Below are positions 42,668 through 50,970 of a DNA stretch of 64,000 bases, piece by piece (within the stretch, counting starts at the first letter, position 1; the number at the start of each line of letters is the position of its first letter). The stretch lies in NCBI GenBank assembly GCA_041396245.1, contig JAWKYW010000001.1, positions 1 to 64,000 of the forward strand, written 5' to 3'. This DNA comes from Desulfobacillus sp041396245 (lineage in GTDB: Bacteria; Pseudomonadota; Gammaproteobacteria; Burkholderiales; Rhodocyclaceae). A program made the position numbers and the translations under genes. A model generated the notes under the pieces. That model made no database searches. It saw only the letters and a list, made by a program, of their open reading frames with translations, and was not told where the DNA came from.

Positions 42668-43552
42668 ATGACGATCCCCTCAGCCAAACCAGCCCGGGAA
42701 CAGGGTGCCTGGCCGCTTGCGGCCAGCATCATCGTCTCCCTGGCCGTCGCCGCCACCATCGGCCTCGCCAACGTCGCCTACGTCCTGAGCGTCGCCGGCG
42801 GCGAGATCGGCGGGCGCCTGCTGGCGGTGCTGCCGATCTACTTCATCGCCGCCTTCGCCGGCGCGCAGCTTGTCTTCTGGCTGCTGCGCGGGATCGCCGG
42901 ACGGGTGGCGGTGCTCGGCAGGAACGCCCACGCCGTCCTGGCGGGACTGACTTTCCTCGCGGCCGGACTGCTGCATTACGCCGAAAGCAGCGGCGTGCAG
43001 CGCATCCTGCGGGAACAGGCCGGTTCGCCGGCCGTGCGCGGCGGCAGCTGCCCGCCGGGCCTGGCCTGCCTTCCGCTGCGCGCGGCCGGCGAACTGGGGG
43101 AGGCCGACGTCGACACGCGCCGCACCCTCGCCGAACGCGGCCTGCTGGCGGCGGAGGGTTTCGCGCTGCTCCTGCGCGACCCCGACCCCGCCGTGCGCGC
43201 CGCGCTGGCGCGCCGCGCCGACCTGCCGCATGAACTGCTCGAAAGGATGGCGGGGGATCGCCATCCCGCTGTGCGCGAGGCGGCGGCGGAATCGCCTCGG
43301 CTGAGCGACGAGGCCCTGAGCCGCCTCGCCTTCGATCGCACAGCCCGCGTGCGCCTGGCCGTGGCGCGCAACCGCAATGCGCCGCCGACCGCGCTGGCGG
43401 CGCTGGCACTGGGTGCCTCGGCGGAGATCCGCCTGCTCGTGGCCGCTCATCCGCGCGCCAGCGAGGCGGTGCTGGTACGACTGCTCGACGGCAGCGGGGA
43501 TCGCGCCGAACGGCTGGCCCGCGAACGGCTGCCCGGCGGCCTGGCGCGCTGA
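42668..43552 (+). CDS. Membrane-anchored leucine-rich-repeat-variant (LRV) protein
   Basis: This 294-residue protein has three N-terminal hydrophobic helices (about residues 15-40, 50-72 and 82-100). A cytosolic part follows with about four 24-residue LRV/HEAT-like repeats (about residues 165-280), each containing D-P-x-x-x-V-R-x-A-x-A. LRV repeats form a right-handed superhelix and probably bind protein partners. Function unknown; no operon partner. Confidence 0.65.
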   Translation: MTIPSAKPAREQGAWPLAASIIVSLAVAATIGLANVAYVLSVAGGEIGGRLLAVLPIYFIAAFAGAQLVFWLLRGIAGRVAVLGRNAHAVLAGLTFLAAGLLHYAESSGVQRILREQAGSPAVRGGSCPPGLACLPLRAAGELGEADVDTRRTLAERGLLAAEGFALLLRDPDPAVRAALARRADLPHELLERMAGDRHPAVREAAAESPRLSDEALSRLAFDRTARVRLAVARNRNAPPTALAALALGASAEIRLLVAAHPRASEAVLVRLLDGSGDRAERLARERLPGGLAR

Positions 43553-43624
43553 CAGCGCTTCGCCGGGGCGGGACACAGGCGGCCGGTCCGAAAGGCATCG
43601 AAGGGAACCGTTGCAAAAGAACTG

Positions 43625-43653
43625 TTGCTATTCCATGCGAATCGGTGCATAGT
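43625..43653 (+). promoter_or_regulatory. Candidate csp promoter and long leader
   Basis: TTGCTA (43625-43630) and CATAGT (43648-43653) are separated by 17 bp, giving four of six matches at each hexamer. This predicts a leader of about 140 nt before the csp ATG, as in cspA genes where a structured leader controls cold expression. The rest of 43553-43799 holds no gene that I can support. Confidence 0.35.
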
Positions 43654-43799
43654 GCGCGCCAGCGATCTTCAAGTAGCGCTGTTGTTGTCTGGTTCAGTAC
43701 CCGCGGTTCCGCGGTATTTCTCCCTTCACCACCCTGCCGTCTTGAGCTTCGCCCTACCCGGGGGCAACCCCTATTATGTTTATTAAGGAAATTCAAGTT

Positions 43800-44006
43800 A
43801 TGGCAACAGGTACCGTGAAGTGGTTCAACGACTCGAAGGGCTTCGGCTTCATCACCCCGGAAGCGGGTGGCGAGGATCTTTTCGCCCATTTCTCCGCGAT
43901 TCAGGGCCAGGGTTTCAAGACCCTCAAGGAAGGCCAGAAGGTCAGCTTCGACGTCACCGCCGGCCCGAAGGGCCAGCAGGCCGCCAACATCCGCGAGGCG
44001 GACTGA
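43800..44006 (+). CDS. Cold-shock protein, CspA family
   Basis: This is a 68-residue single OB-fold RNA chaperone. RNP1 (KGFGFITP) and RNP2 (LFAHFSAI) are intact, and the N terminus MATGTVKWFNDSKGFGFI is canonical. ATG 43800 is chosen over 43776 because family members start with MATGTVKWF. A strong terminator follows. Confidence 0.96.
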   Translation: MATGTVKWFNDSKGFGFITPEAGGEDLFAHFSAIQGQGFKTLKEGQKVSFDVTAGPKGQQAANIREAD

Positions 44007-44061
44007 ACGGCGCGTGAATGCGTGCATGGCCCCGTGCCATGCCGCTTTCCCTACCGGAAGG

Positions 44062-44087
44062 GCCCGGCCTGCGCCGGGCTTTTTTTT
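44062..44087 (+). terminator. Intrinsic terminator after csp
   Basis: GCCCGGC-CTGC-GCCGGGC followed by eight T. The loop sequence and most of the stem are shared with the terminator at 44396. Confidence 0.92.
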
Positions 44088-44110
44088 CGGACCTACCCGG
44101 AGGCAAGGCC

Positions 44111-44365
44111 ATGGCCAAGGAAGAACTCATCGAAATGAACGGCGTGGTGATGGAAGTGCTGCCCGACTCCCGTTTCCGCGTCACGCTCGATAACGGCCAC
44201 AATCTGGTGGCATACACCGCGGGCAAGATGCGCAAGCACCATATCCGCATCATCGCCGGCGACAAGGTGTCGCTGGAAATCTCCCCCTACGACCTGAGCA
44301 AGGGTCGCATCTGCTTCCGCCACATCGAGGGCCGTTCACCGGCCATTGCGCAACGGCGCAGGTGA
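44111..44365 (+). CDS. infA: Translation initiation factor IF-1 paralogue
   Basis: This 84-residue S1/OB-fold protein begins MAKEELIEMNGVVMEVLPDS and has the FRVTLDNGHNLVAYTAGKMRK and RIIAGDKVSLEISPYDLSKGRI blocks of IF-1. It is longer than the 72-residue IF-1, with a basic C-terminal tail (SPAIAQRRR). This is the second IF-1 seen in many betaproteobacteria beside the ribosomal-operon copy. A CGGAGG precedes the ATG, and the gene lies directly downstream of csp with terminators on both sides. Confidence 0.92.
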   Translation: MAKEELIEMNGVVMEVLPDSRFRVTLDNGHNLVAYTAGKMRKHHIRIIAGDKVSLEISPYDLSKGRICFRHIEGRSPAIAQRRR

Positions 44366-44395
44366 CGGCGTGGCACGCGCCGCGAAGAGACGAAG

Positions 44396-44420
44396 ACCCG
44401 GCCTGCGCCGGGTTTTTTTT
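44396..44420 (+). terminator. Intrinsic terminator after infA
   Basis: ACCCGGC-CTGC-GCCGGGT followed by a run of T; the CCCGGC-CTGC-GCCGGG core is identical to that of the csp terminator. Confidence 0.92.
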
Positions 44421-44530
44421 CGTCGTGCGTAAGGCGAGCGCGCCGCATGCCCCCTTTCCATCGCCGGCGCGCTGCCGGTGCCGAATTTTGCTTCGCCGGT
44501 GGCGGCGGCCCCGGCCTCCCGTCCGGTTTC

Positions 44531-45295
44531 CTATTCCGGGAAAACATCGGCCAGCCGGGCGGCGGCCTTGCGCAGGGCCGGCACGCAGCGGAGGGCCTGT
44601 GCCAGCGTCATGCGCGAAGTGGGCGCATGGACCGCCAGCGCCGCCGGCACCCGGCGCGTTTCGCTTTCCACCGGCACGGCGACGCACACCGTGCCGTCGA
44701 GGTATTCCTCGTTGTCGGTGGCGCATCGCTCGCGACGGATACGCTTGAGCGCCTCCTCCAGATCCCGGCGTCGCGTCAGGGTGTTGGCGGTGTGGTAGGA
44801 GTAGGTCAGGGCGTCGAGGATGCGCCGCCGTTCGCGTGCCGGGAGCAGCGCCAGCAGCAGCTTGCCGCTGGCGCTGGCATGGGCCGGTACGCGCGAGCCG
44901 GTCTGGAAATGCAGGCGCAGTGGCCAGGCCGCCTCGACGCGGTCGAGATAGACCACCTCGGTGCCGTCGAGCAGGGTGAGGTTGCAGGTCTCGCCGATCT
45001 CGGCGACCAGCGCCTTGAGGATGGCGTGGCGTGGCGCGCGCCAGGCGACATGGGTCAGCGCGGCCAGCCCGAGGGAAGCCAGGCGCGGTCCGGGCGCATG
45101 ACGCTTGCCCTCGGCCTCGCGCACCAGCAGCCCGGCGTCTTCGAGCAGGTTGGCGATGCGGTGAACAGTCGGCTTCGGCAGGCCGGTCGCCTGCATCAGT
45201 TCGACCAGGCCGAGGGGGCCTTCGGCGTTGGCGATGGCTTCCAGGATGGCGATGGCGCGCAGCGTCGCCGAGGCGTTCTCTTCCTTTGTTTCCAT
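44531..45295 (-). CDS. IclR family transcriptional regulator
   Basis: This 254-residue protein has an N-terminal winged HTH (about residues 10-70; LRAIAILEAIANAEGPLGLVELMQATGLPKPTVHRI region) and a C-terminal IclR effector domain (GPRLASLGL, CNLTLLDGTEVVYLDRVEA, PAHASASGKLLLA). Start at ATG 45295 is favoured by GAGG 6 nt upstream; ATG 45298 is the alternative. It is divergent from the Xsc-like gene and is the likely local regulator of that cluster. An ATTGC/GCAAT inverted pair (45331-45335, 45353-45357) in the intergenic region may be its operator. Confidence 0.92.
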   Translation of the reverse strand: METKEENASATLRAIAILEAIANAEGPLGLVELMQATGLPKPTVHRIANLLEDAGLLVREAEGKRHAPGPRLASLGLAALTHVAWRAPRHAILKALVAEIGETCNLTLLDGTEVVYLDRVEAAWPLRLHFQTGSRVPAHASASGKLLLALLPARERRRILDALTYSYHTANTLTRRRDLEEALKRIRRERCATDNEEYLDGTVCVAVPVESETRRVPAALAVHAPTSRMTLAQALRCVPALRKAAARLADVFPE

Positions 45296-45389
45296 CATAA
45301 ACCTCAAAAAATGAAATGCATGGTCCCATTATTGCCATAAATTAGACAATGTGCAATGATTTCCACCTTGGAAAAAACCAGGAGGGGGC

Positions 45390-47162
45390 ATGACAGGCAG
45401 TGCATCCCAATCGACGAACCGGCGCATGACGCCGAGCGAGGCGCTGGTGGAAACCCTGGTGACGCAGGGCGTGCGCGACGTCTTCGGCATCGTCGGCTCG
45501 GCCTACATGGACGCGCTGGACCTGTTTCCGGCGGCCGGCATCCGCTTCATCCCGACGGTGCACGAGCAGGGCGCGGCCCACATGGCCGACGGCTACGCGC
45601 GCGTCTCGGGGCGTCACGGCGTCTGCATCGCGCAGAACGGCCCGGGCGTCACCAATTTCGTCACGGCGGTGGCCGCCGCCTACTGGGCCCACAGTCCGCT
45701 GGTGGTGATTACGCCGGAGACCGGCAGCACCACCATGGGGCTGGGTGGCTTCCAGGAGACCGACCAGCTGCCGCTTTTCTCCAGGATCACCAAATACCAG
45801 GCCCATGTCAGCGGGCCGCAGCGCATGGCCGAACTCGCCGCGCGCTGCTTCGACCGCGCGCTGCTGGAGATGGGGCCGGTCCAGCTCAACATCCCGCGCG
45901 ACCATTTCTACGGCGAGGCCGACTACGACATCGCCGCACCGATCCGCATCGAGCGCGGCGCCGGCGGCGAAAAGAGCCTGAACGAAGCGGCCGATCTGCT
46001 GGCCGCGGCGAAATTCCCGGTGCTTGTCTCGGGCGGCGGCGTGGTGCTCGCGGACGGCGTCGAAGCCTGCGTCAAGCTGGCTGAACGGCTCGGCGCCCCG
46101 GTGGTGACGAGCTACCTGCACAATGACGCCTTCCCGGCGGCGCATCCGCTGTGCTGCGGCCCGCTCGGCTACCAGGGCTCGAAGGCCGGCATGAAGCTGA
46201 TCGCGAAAGCCGATGTGGTGCTGGCGCTGGGCACGCGCCTCGGCCCTTTCGGCACGCTGCCGCAGCACGGCCTCGACTACTGGCCGAAGCAGGCGAAGAT
46301 CATCCAGGTCGACGCCGACGCGAAGATGCTCGGCCTGGTGAAGAAGATCTCCGTCGGCCTGTGCGCCGACGCGAAGGCCGCCGCCGAAGCGCTGCTCGAA
46401 CGGCTGGCCGTGCGCGAACTGGCCTGCGGCGCCAATCGCCAGCAACGCGCGGCGGAGATCGGGAAGGAGAAAGCCGAATGGGAGGCCGAGCTCGACGCCT
46501 GGCCGCAGGAGCGTGACCCGTGGAGCCTGGAGGTGGCCAAAGACAGTCCGGCCATGCATCCGCGCCAGATGCTGCGCGAACTCGAACGCGCCATGCCGGC
46601 CGACGCCATGGTGTCCACCGACATCGGCAACATCTGCTCGGTGGCCAACAGCTACCTGCGCTTCGGCCGGCCGCGCAGCTTCTTCGCGGCGATGAGCTTC
46701 GGCAATTGCGGCTACGCCTTCCCGGCCATCGTCGGCGCCAAGCTGGCGGCGCCCGGACGTCCGGCCGTGGCCTATGTCGGCGATGGCGCCTGGGGCATGA
46801 GCTTCGGCGAGACCCTCACCTGCGTGCGCGAGAAGATTCCCGTCACGGCGGTGGTGTTCCATAACAAGCAGTGGGGCGCCGAGAAGAAGAACCAGGTCGA
46901 CTTCTACGGCAACCGCTACCTCGGCTCCAACCTGGACAACCCGAGCTTTGCGGCGATCGCGCGCGCCATGGGCGCGGAGGGCATCGTCGTCGAGAAGCTG
47001 TCCGACGCCGGTCCGGCGCTGGCCGCCGCCTGCGCGGCGCAGAAGGAAGGAAAGACCACCGTGCTGGAGATGATGGTGACGCGCGAACTGGGCGACCCGT
47101 TCCGCCGTGACGCGCTGAGGAAGCCGCTGCGGCTGCTGGAAAAATACAAGGATTGCATGTAG
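45390..47162 (+). CDS. ThDP-dependent enzyme resembling sulfoacetaldehyde acetyltransferase (Xsc-like)
   Basis: This 590-residue protein is of the acetolactate-synthase/Xsc superfamily. The catalytic Glu lies in HEQGAAHMADGYARVSGR, and the ThDP/Mg motif GDGAWGMSFGE...FHNKQWGAEKKN resembles Xsc (which has QWGAEKRN). AQNGPGVTNFVTAV, GPLGYQGSKAGMKLI and ELGDPFRRDALRKP also match Xsc. Xsc converts sulfoacetaldehyde plus phosphate to acetyl phosphate plus sulfite. No pta or sulfite exporter gene is adjacent, so another 2-oxo or aldehyde substrate is possible. The TAG stop lies inside a REP element. Confidence 0.75.
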   Translation: MTGSASQSTNRRMTPSEALVETLVTQGVRDVFGIVGSAYMDALDLFPAAGIRFIPTVHEQGAAHMADGYARVSGRHGVCIAQNGPGVTNFVTAVAAAYWAHSPLVVITPETGSTTMGLGGFQETDQLPLFSRITKYQAHVSGPQRMAELAARCFDRALLEMGPVQLNIPRDHFYGEADYDIAAPIRIERGAGGEKSLNEAADLLAAAKFPVLVSGGGVVLADGVEACVKLAERLGAPVVTSYLHNDAFPAAHPLCCGPLGYQGSKAGMKLIAKADVVLALGTRLGPFGTLPQHGLDYWPKQAKIIQVDADAKMLGLVKKISVGLCADAKAAAEALLERLAVRELACGANRQQRAAEIGKEKAEWEAELDAWPQERDPWSLEVAKDSPAMHPRQMLRELERAMPADAMVSTDIGNICSVANSYLRFGRPRSFFAAMSFGNCGYAFPAIVGAKLAAPGRPAVAYVGDGAWGMSFGETLTCVREKIPVTAVVFHNKQWGAEKKNQVDFYGNRYLGSNLDNPSFAAIARAMGAEGIVVEKLSDAGPALAAACAAQKEGKTTVLEMMVTRELGDPFRRDALRKPLRLLEKYKDCM

Positions 47163-47250
47163 GTCGGGCTTCAGCCCGATGACCGCAGGAAATCCCTGTG
47201 GGACGGCAGCGGCCGATCGACCGCACAAGTCGGCCTGAAGGCCGACCTAC
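47159..47250. repeat. BIME 2: REP pair with long spacer, supplying the stop of the Xsc-like gene
   Basis: The left REP starts GTAGGTCGGGCTTCAGCCCG, and its TAG is the stop codon at 47160-47162. The inverted right REP ends GGCCGACCTAC. The spacer shares AGGAAATCC and GGGACGGC blocks with BIME 1. Confidence 0.88.
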
Positions 47251-47269
47251 GGGAAAAAGGAGAAAGACG

Positions 47270-49030
47270 ATGGCGGAAATCAGCGGCGGCGAGGTGATCG
47301 CCCGCATGTTGCAGCAGGAGGGCGTCGAGAAGGTGTTCGGCATCATCGACGGCACCTACTTCGGCTTCTATTCGGCGCTGCACCGGCTCGGCATCGAGAT
47401 CGTCACGCCGCGCCACGAAACCAGCGCCGCGCACATGGCCGGCACCTATGCCCGGCTGACGGGCAAGCTCGGCGTCTGCATGGCCAGCAACGGCCCCGGC
47501 GTGGCCAACCTGCTGCCGGGCCTGGTGGTCGAGCAGGCCGACGGCAACCGCGTGCTGGCGATCACCAGCGCGCGCCGGCCGGGTATCATGTACCCCGACC
47601 GCGGCGGCAGCTACCAGTGTTTCGACCAGAGCGGCGTCATCGGGAAAATCGCCAAGTGGAGTTCGGCCGTATCGTCATTCGATCGCGTGCCGGAACTGGT
47701 GCGAAAGGCACTGCGCAAGAGTTATGAAGGGCGGCCCGGCGTGGTGCATGTCGACGTCCCCGAAACCATCATGAACGGCAAGGCGAAGGCCGACGTGGCC
47801 GCGTTTGCCTTTTGGGCGCCGCACCAGTACCGCAACGTCGTGCCGGTCGCAGCGGGCGCCGAACAGGTGGCGCAGGCGGCGCAGATGCTGATCGAGGCCC
47901 GGGCGCCGATGATCCATGCCGGCAGCGGCATCATCCACGCCGGCGCCTTCGAGGCGCTGGCCCGGGTGGCGGAACTGCTGCAGGCACCGCTGACGACGAG
48001 CTGGGCGGCGCGGGGAATGCTGAGCGAAGACTCCCCTCTGGCGATTCCGATGCCCTACGTCAAGCTCAACCACAAGGTGCGCAACGAGGCCGACACGGTG
48101 CTGATTCTCGGCTCCCGGCTCGGCGAAACGGACTGGTGGGGCAAGCCGCCCTACTGGCGCAATCCGTCCGAGCAGAAGGCGATCCAGGTCGACATCGACG
48201 GCGACATGCTGGGCCTGAACAAGCCGGTCGACCTCCCCATCCTCGCCGACCTGAAACCCTTCCTCGAACGGCTCGGCGATGAACTGGAACGGCGCAAGGG
48301 GGAGATCGACCTGGAGGCCCGCCGCACCCGCGTTGCCGGCTACGCCAGGGCCATCGCCGAGGAGCGCGCCGGGCTGGACAAGGCGCTTGCCGACATGGCC
48401 GTGCCGATGCACCCGGCGCATGTGGCCCATGTCTGCGGCCAGGTATTCCCGAAGGACAGCGTGCTGGTGGCCGATGGCGGCAACGCCACCATCTGGGCCA
48501 TGTTCTACCACCGGGTGACCGTACCGAACACGGTGATTTCCACATTCAAGTTCGGCATGCTTGGCGCCGGCATGGCGCAGGCGGTGGGCGCGGCCATGGC
48601 CAGGCCCGGCAGGCCGGTGTGCTGCATCACGGGAGATGGCGCCTTCGGTTTCCACATGCAGGAGGTGGAGACGGCGATCCGCAACAAGGCGCAGGTGGTC
48701 TACATCGTCCTGTGCGACAAGCAGTGGGGCATGGTGAAGATGAACCAGCAGTTCGCCCTGCGCCCGCTGAAGACCATGCTGTTCAAGCACCTCGGACCCG
48801 AGGAGACCATCAAGGCGGATCTGGGCGAGATCGAGTTCGACAGGCTCGGCCAGGCCATGGGCGCCCACGGCGAGCGCGTGGCCGACCCGGCGCAGCTCAA
48901 GCCGGCGCTGGAGCGGGCGCTGGCCAGCGGCAAGTGCGCGGTCGTCCATGTCGACGTCGATCCGGTCAAGCACATGTGGGCGCCCGGGCTGATCCACTTC
49001 AAGAAGATGCACGAGGAGCCGAAGGGCTAG
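47270..49030 (+). CDS. ThDP-dependent decarboxylase/lyase-family enzyme (second paralogue)
   Basis: This 586-residue acetolactate-synthase-like protein has the catalytic Glu in HETSAAHMAGTYARLTGK, the central ALS-type domain, and the ThDP motif GDGAFGFHMQEVETAI...CDKQWGMVKMN. It is clearly diverged from the preceding gene, so this is an old pair. No regulatory small subunit (ilvH) is nearby, which argues against a standard acetolactate synthase. AAAGGAG precedes the ATG. It may act on the product of the first enzyme or on a related 2-oxoacid; not assignable. Confidence 0.75.
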   Translation: MAEISGGEVIARMLQQEGVEKVFGIIDGTYFGFYSALHRLGIEIVTPRHETSAAHMAGTYARLTGKLGVCMASNGPGVANLLPGLVVEQADGNRVLAITSARRPGIMYPDRGGSYQCFDQSGVIGKIAKWSSAVSSFDRVPELVRKALRKSYEGRPGVVHVDVPETIMNGKAKADVAAFAFWAPHQYRNVVPVAAGAEQVAQAAQMLIEARAPMIHAGSGIIHAGAFEALARVAELLQAPLTTSWAARGMLSEDSPLAIPMPYVKLNHKVRNEADTVLILGSRLGETDWWGKPPYWRNPSEQKAIQVDIDGDMLGLNKPVDLPILADLKPFLERLGDELERRKGEIDLEARRTRVAGYARAIAEERAGLDKALADMAVPMHPAHVAHVCGQVFPKDSVLVADGGNATIWAMFYHRVTVPNTVISTFKFGMLGAGMAQAVGAAMARPGRPVCCITGDGAFGFHMQEVETAIRNKAQVVYIVLCDKQWGMVKMNQQFALRPLKTMLFKHLGPEETIKADLGEIEFDRLGQAMGAHGERVADPAQLKPALERALASGKCAVVHVDVDPVKHMWAPGLIHFKKMHEEPKG

Positions 49031-49036
49031 TAATTT

Positions 49037-49089
49037 GTCATTCTCGCGAAGGCGGGAATCCACTGGGTTCCCGCTTCCGCGGGAACGAC
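49037..49089. repeat. GTCATTC-type palindromic element
   Basis: The element starts GTCATTCTCGCG and ends CGCGGGAACGAC, imperfect inverted termini, with an inner GCGGGAA/TTCCCGC pair. It resembles the elements at 51774 and, more loosely, 24595. Confidence 0.65.
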
Positions 49090-49099
49090 GGAGGTGCGC

Positions 49100-50008
49100 A
49101 TGAATGAGATGGACCTGGTCCGGCTGAACTTCAACCCGCAATCGCTGTGGGCGCTGAACTTCATCATCGGCCTGGTGATGTTCGGCGTGGCGCTCGACCT
49201 CAAGGTGGCCGACTTCAAGGCGGTGCTGACCATGCCGAAACCGGTGCTGATCGGCATTGCCAGCCAGTTCGTTCTCCTGCCGGCCCTCACCTTCCTGCTG
49301 GTGCTGCTGATCCGGCCGGCGCCGAGCATCGCCCTCGGCATGATGCTGGTGGCGGCCTGCCCGGGCGGCAACCTCTCCAACTTCCTCGCCCACCATGCGC
49401 GCGGCAACACGGCGCTTTCGATCACCATGACAGCCTTCTCGACGGCCGTGGCGATCGTCATGACGCCGTTCAACCTGTCGCTGTGGGGCGGCCTCAATCC
49501 GGAGACGGCGAAGATCCTGCGGATCGTCTCCCTCGATCCGCTCGACATGCTGCTGGCGGTGTTCCTGCTGCTGGGCCTGCCGATGATCGCCGGCATGTGG
49601 GTGGGGCGCCGCTTCCCGCGCTTCGTCGAGCGGGCGCACAAGCCGGTGAAGGTATTCTCCCTCGTCGTCTTCGGCCTCTTCGTCCTCGGCGCGCTGGCGG
49701 CGAACTGGCAGTATTTCCTCAAGTACGTCGGCTTCGTGGTGATCGCCGTGTTCCTGCACAATGCGCTCGCGCTGTCCACCGGCTATTTCGCCGCGAAGGC
49801 GGCCGGCCTGCCGGAGCGCGACCGGCGCGCCGTCTCCATCGAGGTCGGCATCCAGAACTCGGCCCTCGGCCTGATCCTCGTCTTCAATTTCTTCGACGGG
49901 CTCGGCGGCATGGCCATCGTCACCGCCTGGTGGGGCATCTGGCACATCATCTCGGGGCTGACCGTGTCGACGCTGTGGTCGCGCCGTGAACCGGCCCCGG
50001 CCGCATGA
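49100..50008 (+). CDS. Bile acid:sodium symporter (BASS) family transporter
   Basis: This 302-residue protein with nine or ten transmembrane helices begins with LWALNFIIGLVMFGVALDLKV and carries the family ACPGGNLSNFLAHHARGN motif and a second half with EVGIQNSALGLIL. BASS proteins move organic anions (bile acids, pantoate, pyruvate and others) with sodium. Its position after two ThDP enzymes suggests uptake or export of their substrate or product. ATG 49100 follows GGAGG at proper spacing. It overlaps the next gene as ATGA. Confidence 0.9.
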   Translation: MNEMDLVRLNFNPQSLWALNFIIGLVMFGVALDLKVADFKAVLTMPKPVLIGIASQFVLLPALTFLLVLLIRPAPSIALGMMLVAACPGGNLSNFLAHHARGNTALSITMTAFSTAVAIVMTPFNLSLWGGLNPETAKILRIVSLDPLDMLLAVFLLLGLPMIAGMWVGRRFPRFVERAHKPVKVFSLVVFGLFVLGALAANWQYFLKYVGFVVIAVFLHNALALSTGYFAAKAAGLPERDRRAVSIEVGIQNSALGLILVFNFFDGLGGMAIVTAWWGIWHIISGLTVSTLWSRREPAPAA

Positions 50009-50970
50009 CGGGCCCGTCGGTCCTCGTCACCGGCGCCGGCGGCTATCTCGGCTCGCAGCTCGTCGCCGCGCTGGCCGCCGGGCGGGCGAAAGTCAGTCGC
50101 GTCGTGGCGGCGGACGTGCGCGAGACGCCGCCGCCGCGGCGCCTGCCCGGCATCGAGTACGTCCAGGCCGACGTGCGCTCGCCCGGGCTGATTTCCCTCT
50201 TCGACCGCCACCGGGTGGAGGTGGTGGTGCACCTGGCGTCGATCGTCACGCCGGGGAAGGAAAGCAGCCGCGAATTCGAATACTCGGTGGACGTGCAGGG
50301 CACCGAGAACGTGCTGATCGCCTGCACCACCACCGGCGTGAAGAAGATCGTCGTCAGCTCCAGCGGCGCCGCCTACGGCTACCATGCCGACAACCCGGCC
50401 TGGCTGACCGAGGACTGCCCGCTGCGCGGCAACGAGGCCTTCGCCTATGCCCACCACAAGCGCCTGGTCGAGGAAATGCTGGCGCGCTGGCGCGTCGAGC
50501 ATCCCGAACTGAAGCAGACCGTCTTCCGCATCGGCACCATCCTCGGCGAGACCGTGCGCAACCAGATCACCGACCTGTTCGAGAAGCCGCGCCTGCTCGC
50601 CATCCGCGGTTCGGACAGCCCCTTCGTCTTCATCTGGGACCAGGACGTGGTGGGCTGCCTGCTGCGGGCCGTCGAATCGGACAGGACGGGCATCTTCAAC
50701 GTCGCCGGCGACGGCGTGCTGCCGATCCATGAAATCGCGGCGAAGCTGGGCAAGCGCTGCCTGGTGCTGCCGCCCGGAGTGCTGCGGCTCGCCCTCTCGG
50801 TGCTGAAGGCGCTCGGACTGACGCAGTACGGCCCCGAGCAGCTCGACTTCCTGCGCTACCGGCCGGTGCTCGACAATACTCGGCTGAAGAACGGGTTCGG
50901 CTACGTGCCGCAATTGACCTCGGCCCAGGTGTTCGACCTCTACCTCAAGTCGCACCGGCATGGCGCGTGA
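50005..50970 (+). CDS. NAD-dependent epimerase/dehydratase (extended SDR)
   Basis: This 321-residue protein has the Rossmann motif VLVTGAGGYLGSQL, the catalytic region SSSGAAYGYHAD followed by YAHHK (Tyr-x3-Lys), and an extended-SDR C-terminal half. It might reduce or dehydrate a small hydroxyacid or sugar intermediate. Overlaps both the BASS gene (ATGA) and the following SDR gene (11 bp), indicating a single transcription unit. Confidence 0.85.
   Translation: MTGPSVLVTGAGGYLGSQLVAALAAGRAKVSRVVAADVRETPPPRRLPGIEYVQADVRSPGLISLFDRHRVEVVVHLASIVTPGKESSREFEYSVDVQGTENVLIACTTTGVKKIVVSSSGAAYGYHADNPAWLTEDCPLRGNEAFAYAHHKRLVEEMLARWRVEHPELKQTVFRIGTILGETVRNQITDLFEKPRLLAIRGSDSPFVFIWDQDVVGCLLRAVESDRTGIFNVAGDGVLPIHEIAAKLGKRCLVLPPGVLRLALSVLKALGLTQYGPEQLDFLRYRPVLDNTRLKNGFGYVPQLTSAQVFDLYLKSHRHGA

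Noticed and set aside
45390..49030. Biosynthetic acetolactate synthase (ilvB/ilvI)
   Set aside because: No regulatory small subunit or ilvC follows, and the first protein resembles Xsc more than IlvB.
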